6,386 nt of DNA, taken from positions 1 to 6,386 of the forward strand of contig QKGY01000460.1 of NCBI GenBank assembly GCA_003250235.1, in the 5' to 3' direction. A program made the position numbers and the translations under genes. Of this stretch, positions 1 through 5,910 are shown piece by piece (within the stretch, counting starts at the first letter, position 1; each line of letters starts with the position of its first letter). Below the pieces are notes generated by a model that was not told the origin of the DNA, ran no database searches, and saw only the letters and a program-made list of their open reading frames with translations. Source of the stretch: Desulfuromonadaceae bacterium. Lineage in GTDB: Bacteria > Desulfobacterota > Desulfuromonadia > Desulfuromonadales > SZUA-540.

Positions 1-950
1 TCGATCTGGAAGAACTGGCCCTGCTTGCCGAGGACCTCGACCGGGTCCCGGTTCTGCTCAGAAACCCCCGCTATTTTGCCCCGTTCGAGCTCTTCTCCCG
101 TCTCCTTCCCCTGCCGGGGTACGCTTCTTTCGATCCCACCCCCTTCATCGGCATCTTCTTCCCGCTGTTCTTCGGCATGATCCTGGGGGATATGGGGTAC
201 GGCATCCTGCTTCTGGGGATCGCTCTGCTGCTTCTGTGGCGGGTGAAGAAACGTCCGATGGTCCGGGATGCCGCCAGGATTCTGGGCGTCTGCTCCGTGT
301 ACACCCTCATTTTCGGGGGACTGTACGGCGAAGCCTTCGGCGAGCTGGGGCAACGCTGGCTGGGCATGGAACCGCTGCTGTTCGACCGCGGCAAAGCGAT
401 CCTGCCGATGATTTACTTCGCCTTGTCGGTGGGGGTCGTGCATGTGTCGCTGGGGCTGCTGTTCGGGTTTGCCGCGGCGCTGCGTAAAAAAAGCCGTCGT
501 GAGGCGCTGTTCAAGGCGCTCAATATCGGGATCATTCTGGGGCTGGCTGGATTCGCGATCGCCCTGGCCATGCCGTCGCCCGGTCCGGATTTCAGACCGC
601 TGCTGGTGACGATGGCGGTCGCCGTGCCGTTGCTGTTTGTCGCCGGTGGCCTGCTGGCTCCCCTGGAACTGCTCAAGAGCATCGGCAACATTATCTCTTA
701 CGTGCGTATCATGGCGATCGGCCTGACAAGTGTGCTGCTGGCCTACGTGGCCAACCGTCTCGGCGGCATGGGGGGGGATATCCTGGCGGGAGGGGTGGTG
801 GCTTTGCTGCTGCATGCCTTTAATCTGCTGCTGGGGGTGTTTGCCCCGACGGTACACGCGCTGCGTCTGCACTATGTGGAGTTTTTCAGCAAGTTTTTCG
901 AGGCGGGGGGACGGCGTTTCGAGCCCCTGGAAAAGAAGCGGCAGGACTGA
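1..950 (+). CDS. ntpI: V-type ATPase subunit I (a-type stator subunit), C-terminal membrane half, 5' partial
   Basis: This is the membrane stator subunit that carries ions between the two half-channels and the rotor ring (the equivalent of F-type subunit a and yeast Vph1). The reading frame is open from base 3 with no start codon, giving 315 visible residues; full family members are about 570-660 residues, so the N-terminal cytoplasmic arm lies off the left edge. Numbering from base 3, the family block NPRYFAPFEL is at residues 21-30, DPTPF at 44-48, and FFGMILGDMGYG at 56-67. About seven hydrophobic segments follow. Arg235 in ISYVRIMAIG (codon 705-707) matches the essential ion-channel arginine (yeast Vph1 Arg735). 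Arg288 in HALRLHYVEFF matches the second conserved arginine of V-type a subunits. The protein ends with a short charged tail. A Met codon at 177 lies inside the conserved block and is not the start. Subunit K follows after 13 bases. Confidence 0.96.
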   Translation, partial: DLEELALLAEDLDRVPVLLRNPRYFAPFELFSRLLPLPGYASFDPTPFIGIFFPLFFGMILGDMGYGILLLGIALLLLWRVKKRPMVRDAARILGVCSVYTLIFGGLYGEAFGELGQRWLGMEPLLFDRGKAILPMIYFALSVGVVHVSLGLLFGFAAALRKKSRREALFKALNIGIILGLAGFAIALAMPSPGPDFRPLLVTMAVAVPLLFVAGGLLAPLELLKSIGNIISYVRIMAIGLTSVLLAYVANRLGGMGGDILAGGVVALLLHAFNLLLGVFAPTVHALRLHYVEFFSKFFEAGGRRFEPLEKKRQD

Positions 951-951
951 G

Positions 952-958
952 AAAGGAG
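952..958 (+). promoter_or_regulatory. Strong ribosome binding site for ntpK
   Basis: AAAGGAG lies in the 13-base gap between the subunit I stop and the subunit K ATG, five bases before the start. It is the clearest Shine-Dalgarno match of the window. That fits the need for many K copies per complex, because the ring subunit is always the most abundant. The link to expression level is inference. Confidence 0.8.
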
Positions 959-963
959 TTCCT

Positions 964-1179
964 ATGGACAAGGTATGGCTGGCATTTGCCGCGGCTCTGG
1001 CGATCGGCCTGCCGGCTTTGGCCACGGCCTGGGCCCAGTCGCGCATCGGGGCCGCCGGTGCCGGGTCGCTGGCGGAGAAGCCCGAGCTGACAGGCACCAT
1101 CATCATCCTGGTGGCGATTCCCGAGACCATGGTCATTCTCGGTTTCGTGGTGGCCGCCATGATCATTCTGATGGTGTGA
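964..1179 (+). CDS. ntpK: V-type ATPase subunit K (rotor ring proteolipid, single hairpin)
   Basis: This 71-residue proteolipid forms the rotating membrane ring and carries the ion. It has two hydrophobic helices (about residues 4-25 and 44-70) joined by a polar loop, SRIGAAGAGSLAEKPE, which faces the cytoplasm and contacts subunit C. Helix 2 contains PETMVILG with Glu54 as the ion-binding carboxylate (the DCCD-reactive position). Helix 1 has Gln25. The Gln25-Glu54 spacing of 29 equals the Gln110-Glu139 spacing of E. hirae NtpK, so the protein looks like the second hairpin of that four-helix subunit. It resembles the single-hairpin Thermus ring subunit (AQxRIGAAG near helix 1, LPET in helix 2), but lacks the cleavable N-terminal extension I recall there. 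Gln25 with Glu54-Thr55 permits Na+ binding but does not prove it. The start is set by a strong ribosome site. Symbols atpK or atpL are also used. Confidence 0.95.
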   Translation: MDKVWLAFAAALAIGLPALATAWAQSRIGAAGAGSLAEKPELTGTIIILVAIPETMVILGFVVAAMIILMV

Positions 1180-1183
1180 TCTC

Positions 1184-1771
1184 ATGGGCCAGCAGGCGTT
1201 GCTGGACGCCCTGAACGCTGAGGCACGCTCCCGGGAAGAAGCCATCCGGGAGGAGACCCGGAAAGAAGCCGAACGCGTGCGACGCGAGGCGCAGCGAGAG
1301 GAGGATGCTTTGCGACGGGAGCATGTCCGGACCCTGGAGTCGCGTGGCGCCACCTTGCGGGAGGACCTTCTGGCGGAGGCGCGGCAGCAGGTCGGGCGCA
1401 TTCGGGAAGAGGCGATGGCGGAGCTGGCCGCACGGCTCTACGAACAGGCAACGCAGCTTCTACCGGAGCTGGCACAAGCTGGGGGGGGGCTCTTTGAACG
1501 GCTGGCGGCGGAACTTCCTTCCCTGACCTGGGCGAAGGTGCGGGTCGCGGCGAAGGACAAAGACCGGGCGCATCAGCTTTTCCCGCAGGCGGCCATCGAG
1601 GTGGATGAGGCGATTTGCGCAGGCATGGAGGTCTGGGCGCAAGGCGGTCAGTTCCAGGTGATCAACACCCTGGCCATACGCCTGTCCAGGGCCTGGCCGG
1701 ACATGCTTCCTGCTCTCATGGCCGAGATCGTCAGGGAGGTGGACGCCGATGTCCCTACTTCAGTGGCCTGA
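1184..1771 (+). CDS. ntpE: V-type ATPase subunit E (peripheral stalk)
   Basis: Subunit E pairs with a G/H subunit to form the peripheral stalk that keeps the A3B3 head from turning with the shaft. The 195-residue length is normal for the family (about 185-210). Residues 1 to about 85 form a highly charged Arg/Glu/Ala-rich heptad-like helix (for example EEAIREETRKEAERVRREAQ), as expected for the stalk coiled coil. The rest is the globular C-terminal domain that binds the top of subunit B. Here an AAKDKDRA segment is followed by GGQFQVINTLAIRLSR, which corresponds to the family region GGv.....g.i.ldnT....l. The ATG is four bases after the ntpK stop with no convincing Shine-Dalgarno, so translation probably depends on ribosomes finishing ntpK. 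A nine-G run is inside the gene at 1481-1489. Identification rests on architecture and operon position more than on long motif identity. Confidence 0.88.
   Translation: MGQQALLDALNAEARSREEAIREETRKEAERVRREAQREEDALRREHVRTLESRGATLREDLLAEARQQVGRIREEAMAELAARLYEQATQLLPELAQAGGGLFERLAAELPSLTWAKVRVAAKDKDRAHQLFPQAAIEVDEAICAGMEVWAQGGQFQVINTLAIRLSRAWPDMLPALMAEIVREVDADVPTSVA
1734..1740 (+). promoter_or_regulatory. Ribosome binding site for ntpC, inside ntpE
   Basis: GGGAGGT lies eight bases before the ATG at 1749. It is inside the last codons of ntpE and supports the start that makes the two genes overlap by 23 bases. Confidence 0.7.
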
Positions 1772-2645
1772 GAGCGACGGTTATCCGCGCGATTATCTGC
1801 TGTCGCGTCTTCGCGTCCGCCGCAGAGACCTCTTAAGCGCTCCGGCAGCGCAGATCGCGGGGCCGACGTCGGAGGAAGGGGCCTGGCCGGCCTTCCGACG
1901 GGAATGTGCCTGGGTATTTCGGCAGATGGAGGTTTCGTGGCGACAGGATTTTGCCCCGGTGCTCGTCACTTGGGAGATTCCCGTGCTGCTTCGGGCGGTC
2001 CGCGTTATCCGTCAGGGGGATCGGTCGATGCTGGAGGCGCTGTTTCGGGACAGCCTGCTGTCACGGCGATGGCAAACGGCGCTGGGGCGGTGCCGGGACG
2101 GTGCGGAAGCGGCCAATGTGGCGACCGCCGCTCTTTCAGAAGAGACGCCGGCACTCGGGGATGTCGAAGCGGTCTATCGCCGCGAAGGGGGACGGCGCTT
2201 CGAACAGGAGCTGGTGGACCGGTTTCTCGGTGCCCCGTGTCAGGGGCGGCCCCTCGCGGTTGTGGGCGCGTATTTCAGAGCGGCCATTGACAGCAGGAAT
2301 CTGCTTCGGCTGGCCAAGCATCAGCGCTGGGAACTCGGGGCTCCGGCACTGCTCTTCGGCGGCGAGCTGGCCGTGGGGGAGCTGGAAGTCCTGTGGCGGC
2401 AACGGGATCTCGCAGCGGTGATGCGACGCGCGGCCGCCTGGGCGGGAGACGTGGAGCCGAAGGGGTGGGGTTCCCTGTCGGTTCTTCTGGAGCGGGGACT
2501 GTTGAGGCGGGCGAGGATCTGGGGGCAAGATCCCCTGCAGCCCGGGGTGGTGCTGGATTATCTGTGCCGCTGTCGCTTGCGTGCCCGGAACCTGAACCTT
2601 CTCCGAATTGCCGGAGAGGCTGGCAGAGAGGACATGGTGTTGTGA
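1749..2645 (+). CDS. ntpC: V-type ATPase subunit C (AC39/d-type socket subunit)
   Basis: This soluble subunit sits on the cytoplasmic face of the K ring and receives the lower end of the D-F shaft (yeast subunit d, vATP-synt_AC39 family). The 298 residues are shorter than the usual 320-350. Family traits are visible: an N-terminal arginine-rich helix (YPRDYLLSRLRVRRRDLL, residues about 12-29); a block near residues 75-100, WEIPVLLRAVRVI, like the family DixNlkxllR motif; a middle block YFRAAIDSRNLLRLAKHQ, like the D..Nl repeat; and a C-terminal YLCRCRLRARNLNLLRIAGEAG, which matches the conserved E..Nlr.i..gk segment. The protein has no membrane helices, as expected. The ATG at 1749 has a good ribosome site and overlaps ntpE by 23 bases in another frame. 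The sequence is divergent, but position between E and F plus the C-terminal block make the call firm. Confidence 0.88.
   Translation: MSLLQWPESDGYPRDYLLSRLRVRRRDLLSAPAAQIAGPTSEEGAWPAFRRECAWVFRQMEVSWRQDFAPVLVTWEIPVLLRAVRVIRQGDRSMLEALFRDSLLSRRWQTALGRCRDGAEAANVATAALSEETPALGDVEAVYRREGGRRFEQELVDRFLGAPCQGRPLAVVGAYFRAAIDSRNLLRLAKHQRWELGAPALLFGGELAVGELEVLWRQRDLAAVMRRAAAWAGDVEPKGWGSLSVLLERGLLRRARIWGQDPLQPGVVLDYLCRCRLRARNLNLLRIAGEAGREDMVL
2598..2619 (+). other. Predicted RNA hairpin just upstream of the ntpF start
   Basis: CTTCTCCG (2598-2605) pairs with CGGAGAGG (2612-2619) around a six-base loop. This gives eight pairs, one of them a T-G wobble in RNA. It lies within the last codons of ntpC, 22 bases before the GTG start of ntpF. 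No U-run follows, so it is not an intrinsic terminator. It could affect translation or mRNA processing at the C-F junction, or be a chance consequence of GC-rich coding sequence. Confidence 0.35.
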
Positions 2646-2956
2646 AGAAGGTGGTGGTCATCACACCGCAGGATGCACGCTACGGATTCACTCTGGCCGG
2701 GGTGGAGCAACGGCTGGCTGCGCCGATGGAGGCGGAAGAGCGGTTGCGCGAGGCCTTGGCCGAGGAGGATGCCGGCGTGGTGATGATCGACGAGCGGCTT
2801 CTCAAGGATATCGGTCCGGAGCGGTTGCAGGAACTGGAGAGCCGTTGGTTCGGGGTGCTTCTGATTCTGCCGGCTCCGCAGGAAACCGGGGGGGAGAATT
2901 ATCTGCAACGGCTTCTCGTCCGGGTGCTCGGCTACCAGGTGAGGGTGACGCCATGA
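2642..2956 (+). CDS. ntpF: V-type ATPase subunit F (central shaft), GTG start
   Basis: Subunit F binds the side of shaft subunit D and helps regulate and stabilise rotation. It is called NtpG in E. hirae nomenclature. The protein has 104 residues, the usual family size (about 100-110). It starts with a beta strand (KKVVVITP), followed by a Gly-rich turn and helix (TLAGVEQRL), a second strand and loop with GVVMIDERLLKDI (about residues 49-61), a strand GVLLILPAP and a C-terminal helix. The IDE/RLL block and ILPAP match the family pattern (iiliteela..i and .i.iPs). The GTG shares GTGA with the ntpC stop, and a GAGAGGA at 2626-2632 is nine bases upstream. No ATG or other start in this frame between the upstream stop and the first strand is better placed. 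Confidence 0.9.
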   Translation: MKKVVVITPQDARYGFTLAGVEQRLAAPMEAEERLREALAEEDAGVVMIDERLLKDIGPERLQELESRWFGVLLILPAPQETGGENYLQRLLVRVLGYQVRVTP

Positions 2957-4581
2957 AGGTAGAGGGACGGATTATCGGCATATCCGGCCCAACGGTCAGT
3001 GTAGACTGCGAGGGGCTGCGGCTTTACGACCGGGTGGTGGTGGGACGGGACCGCCTCTGCGGCGAGGTGGTCCGGATCGAGCGGCAGAAGGCGATTGTGC
3101 AGGTTTATGAAAACACGCTGGGACTCGCTGTCGGTGAGCCGGTGGAAGGGCTGGGGCTTCCGTTGACGGTCAAGCTCGGGCCGGGGCTGCTGGGGAATCT
3201 CTTCGACGGCTTGCAGCGACCGCTGGAAGCTTTGAGGGCGGCTTCAGGCCCCTTTATCCGCAGCGGCTATGATCCCTTCCCTCTCGATTGCGATCGGCCT
3301 TGGCAGTTTGAGCCTCTCAAGGGGGTCGGCGATACAGTGGCTTCGGGTGAGCCTCTGGGCGCCGTTGCGGAAGGTCCTTTCCGGCATCTCCTTTTTGCTC
3401 CCGCCTCCGGCAAGATCGCCTCGCTGAATGCCGGGGAGTTCACGTTGCGGCAGCCGCTAGGCCATCTGGAAGACGGCACGGTGCTGCGAGGATGGCAGGA
3501 ATGGCCGGCCCGAAAGCCGCGCCCCTACGTGCGCAAGCGGGCTCCCGAACAGCCCCTGGTAACCGGTCAGCGCTGTCTCGATTTCCTCTTCCCGCTGGTG
3601 CGGGGGGGGACGGCCATCTTTCCCGGGGGGTTCGGAACAGGCAAGACCGTGCTGGAGCAATCACTCGCCAAGTATGCGGATGTCGATGTCGTCATTTATG
3701 TCGGCTGCGGAGAGCGGGGGAACGAGATGGCGGAACTGCTTGACGAGATTGTGTCTCTGAAAGACCCCTGGACAGACGGGCCGTTGATGGAGCGCACCCT
3801 GATTGTCGCCAATACCTCCAATATGCCGGTAGCGGCCCGGGAGGCCTCGCTCTATACCGCGGTGACCGTGGCTGAATATTACCGGGACATGGGGCTGCAT
3901 GTGTTGCTGCTGGCGGATAGCGTGTCGCGCTGGGCGGAGGCGCTGCGGGAGATCTCCTCATCTCTTGAGGAGATGCCGGGCGAGGAAGGGTACCCCACCT
4001 ATCTGAATTCGCGACTGGCCGGATTTTTCGAGCGAGCCGGACTGGTCGAGACGGCTTCCGGGGACCTCGGTTCCCTGAGCATGGTGCTGGCGGTCTCTCC
4101 GCCCGGAGGGGACTTCACCGAGCCGGTCACCCAGGCCTGTCTGCGCGCGGCGGGAGCCTTCTATATGCTTGATACCGCCCTGGCCCACAGTCGGCATTTT
4201 CCCGCCGTCCACTGGGGGCAGAGTTATTCCCTCTACGCATCGGAATTGATGGCGCATTTTGCCGAGACGGTTTCGTCGCGCTGGCCGGAGCTGGTGAGCC
4301 GGTGCCGCGACCTGCTGCTGCGGGAGCAGGGGGTTCGCGAGGTCGCCGAGATCGTTGGCCTGGAGGGGCTTCAGGATGCCGATCGTCTTCTCATCAGGGT
4401 TGCCGAGCGCATCCGGCGGGACTTTCTCTGCCAGAATGCCTACACGTCAGAGGCCTTCAGTACCCCGGAGCAGACGTTGAACAGGATTTCCGCCATTGTG
4501 GACGCCTACGAAAGGGCGAGTCAGCGGCTTGAGGACGACGGCCTGCTCGATGAGGCCCTGGCGGAACTGGACAGGGAGTGA
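2953..4581 (+). CDS. ntpA: V-type ATPase catalytic subunit A
   Basis: This is the ATP-hydrolysing or synthesising subunit of the A3B3 head. The 542 residues are shorter than the usual 580-600. The N-terminal beta barrel begins GRIIGISGPTVSV. The V-type-specific insert (non-homologous region) spans about residues 110-200, from YDPFPL through QEWPARKPRPY. The Walker A P-loop is GGFGTGKT at 225-232 with Lys231 and Thr232; most family members have GPFGxGKT. The catalytic Glu254 lies in GCGERGNEM, and NTSNMPVAAREAS follows. Walker B has Asp322 in LLLADSVSRWAEALREIS. Further on are EEMPGEEGYP, SPPGGDFTEPVT and HFPAVHWGQSYSLY, with a helical C-terminal domain after FLCQNAY. The last about 30 residues of typical members appear absent. 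The ATG shares ATGA with the ntpF stop; a weak GAGGG is at 2941-2945. All residues needed for catalysis are present, so the protein is expected to be active. Confidence 0.98.
   Translation: MKVEGRIIGISGPTVSVDCEGLRLYDRVVVGRDRLCGEVVRIERQKAIVQVYENTLGLAVGEPVEGLGLPLTVKLGPGLLGNLFDGLQRPLEALRAASGPFIRSGYDPFPLDCDRPWQFEPLKGVGDTVASGEPLGAVAEGPFRHLLFAPASGKIASLNAGEFTLRQPLGHLEDGTVLRGWQEWPARKPRPYVRKRAPEQPLVTGQRCLDFLFPLVRGGTAIFPGGFGTGKTVLEQSLAKYADVDVVIYVGCGERGNEMAELLDEIVSLKDPWTDGPLMERTLIVANTSNMPVAAREASLYTAVTVAEYYRDMGLHVLLLADSVSRWAEALREISSSLEEMPGEEGYPTYLNSRLAGFFERAGLVETASGDLGSLSMVLAVSPPGGDFTEPVTQACLRAAGAFYMLDTALAHSRHFPAVHWGQSYSLYASELMAHFAETVSSRWPELVSRCRDLLLREQGVREVAEIVGLEGLQDADRLLIRVAERIRRDFLCQNAYTSEAFSTPEQTLNRISAIVDAYERASQRLEDDGLLDEALAELDRE
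4573..4578 (+). promoter_or_regulatory. Ribosome binding site for ntpB
   Basis: AGGGAG ends six bases before the ATG at 4585 and overlaps the last codons of ntpA. It supports that start, which lies three bases after the ntpA stop. Confidence 0.7.
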
Positions 4582-4584
4582 ACG

Positions 4585-5910
4585 ATGCGTCTTTGCGAAC
4601 ACCGCTATCAGAGTATCGGCGCCATTCGCAGTCCGCTGCTGATCGTGGAGAGGGTCATTGAATCGCGTATCGGAGAGACGGTGTCCATTCTCGGCCCCCA
4701 GGGGGAGAAACTGGAGGGCGAAGTGCTCAGGATCGATGGCCAGACCGTCCTGTTGCAGGTTTTTGGAGAGACTCGCGGCCTGGATATCCGGTATTCGACG
4801 GTGATCTTTTCGGATGCGGTGAAGAAGGCTCCGGTTTCCATGGCCTGTCTCGGGCGGGTGTTCAACGGATCGTTTCAGCCGGTGGATGGCCGTCGCATGT
4901 TCGTGCCGGAGAAATGGCTGCCGATCTCTGGCTATCCGATCAATCCCGTGGCACGGGCGCGCCCGGAAGAGTTCATCGAAACGGGGTACTCGGCGATTGA
5001 CGGCCTCAATACCCTGGTGCGGGGACAGAAACTCCCGGTGTTCTCCTGTGCCGGGCTCCCTGCCCGGGAAATCGCAGCCGGGATTCTGCGCCAGGCCCGC
5101 CTGTCGGGCGGCGGCGATTTCGTGGTCGTTTTCGCCGCGCTGGGGCTGACCCATCGCGAGTACAGCCTGTACATGGAGGTCCTGCAGGCGATGCGGGGCG
5201 GCTTCGTCGCTTTCGTGAACCTGGCCGATGAGCCAGTGGTCGAGCGGCTTCTGGCGCCTCGGCTCGCCTTGACCCTCGCCGAGTTCCTGGCTTTCGAAAA
5301 AGCCATGGATGTCCTGGTGCTGGTGACGGACATGGTGAACTATTGCGACGCCCTGAGGGAGATTTCCACGTCGCGTGAGGAATTGCCGGGGCGACGCGGC
5401 TATCCGGGATATCTCTACTCGGACCTGGCCTCTCTCTATGAGCGGGCGGGACGCCTGAAAGGGGTACCTGGTTCGGTGACGATGCTGCCGGTGGCGACCA
5501 TGCCCGAAGATGATATCACCCACCCCATTCCCGATTTGACCGGGTACATCACCGAAGGGCAGGTCGTATTATCCAGGGATCTGCACCAGAGGGGGATTTT
5601 CCCGCCCATTGACGTGCTGCCGAGTCTCTCGCGTCTGATGCAGCGCGGTATCGGAGAGGGCCGGACGCGCTCTGACCACCGTGCTCTTGCCAATGCTCTG
5701 TACCGGCATTACGCTCGCGGGCGCGAGTTGCGCCAGCTTGAGGCGATTGTCGGTCGCGAAGGCATGGGCAGCGCAGATATCAATATACTGTCTTTTGCGG
5801 AGGCTTTCGAGCGCAGGTTCATTCATCAGGGGGAGGAACGACGCACGATTGCGCAGACCCTCGATGTCGGATTCGCGCTCCTGAAAGAATTCGCACTGGA
5901 GGGCGGATGA
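4585..5910 (+). CDS. ntpB: V-type ATPase non-catalytic subunit B
   Basis: Subunit B alternates with A in the head and supplies the arginine finger to the catalytic site; it does not hydrolyse ATP. The protein has 441 residues, slightly below the usual 455-480. Order of features: an N-terminal barrel, then GRVFNGSFQPVDG (hinge); a degenerate P-loop region CAGLPAREIAAGI in place of the family GSGLPHN pattern, with no Walker A lysine; VVFAALGLTHREYSLY; LALTLAEFLAFEKAMDVLVLVTDMVNYCDALREIS; REELPGRRGYPGYLYSDLA; and DDITHPIPDLTGYITEGQVVLSR. Arg350 in VLPSLSRLM is the arginine finger, the same number as in E. hirae NtpB. The C-terminal helices contain GEGRTRSDH and FERRFIHQG, and the protein ends shortly after TLDVGFALL, about 10-20 residues earlier than usual. 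The strong match to V-type B, not F-type alpha, makes this certain. Confidence 0.98.
   Translation: MRLCEHRYQSIGAIRSPLLIVERVIESRIGETVSILGPQGEKLEGEVLRIDGQTVLLQVFGETRGLDIRYSTVIFSDAVKKAPVSMACLGRVFNGSFQPVDGRRMFVPEKWLPISGYPINPVARARPEEFIETGYSAIDGLNTLVRGQKLPVFSCAGLPAREIAAGILRQARLSGGGDFVVVFAALGLTHREYSLYMEVLQAMRGGFVAFVNLADEPVVERLLAPRLALTLAEFLAFEKAMDVLVLVTDMVNYCDALREISTSREELPGRRGYPGYLYSDLASLYERAGRLKGVPGSVTMLPVATMPEDDITHPIPDLTGYITEGQVVLSRDLHQRGIFPPIDVLPSLSRLMQRGIGEGRTRSDHRALANALYRHYARGRELRQLEAIVGREGMGSADINILSFAEAFERRFIHQGEERRTIAQTLDVGFALLKEFALEGG
5898..5903 (+). promoter_or_regulatory. Ribosome binding site for ntpD, inside ntpB
   Basis: GGAGGG lies only three bases before the ATG at 5907. The spacing is short, so translational coupling through the ATGA overlap with ntpB probably contributes. 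Confidence 0.5.

Noticed and set aside
177..950. Subunit I as a complete 257-residue gene starting at the ATG at 177
   Set aside because: The codons before 177 are in frame, open, and encode the conserved NPRYFAPFE and DPTPF blocks, so this Met is internal and the gene is cut by the window edge.
951..963. Possible promoter or terminator in the ntpI-ntpK gap
   Set aside because: The gap is 13 bases and is filled by the ribosome binding site. There is no room for promoter elements and no stem with a T-run.
1234..1246. 13-base direct repeat (GAAGAAGCCATCC) in ntpE and again near 6287 in ntpD
   Set aside because: Both copies encode Glu-Glu-Ala-Ile within charged helices and use common codons. 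There is no flanking similarity, so it is a coding coincidence.
2393..2641. Upstream extension of subunit F in the same frame
   Set aside because: It overlaps the conserved C-terminal end of ntpC and is Gly/Arg-rich without any domain. Subunit F starts at its first beta strand, right after the GTG at 2642.
2608..2952. N-terminal extension of subunit A beginning at 2608 in the same frame
   Set aside because: The extra 115 residues overlap all of ntpF in a different frame and are low-complexity. The family N-terminus (GRIIGISGPTV) begins right after the ATG at 2953, which also has the ATGA overlap seen at other junctions.
4447..5523. 358-codon open frame on the minus strand across the ntpA-ntpB junction
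   Set aside because: It is fully antisense to highly conserved subunit A and B coding sequence, has low-complexity Arg/His/Gln-rich composition and matches no family I recognise. GC-rich coding DNA commonly yields long antisense open frames.
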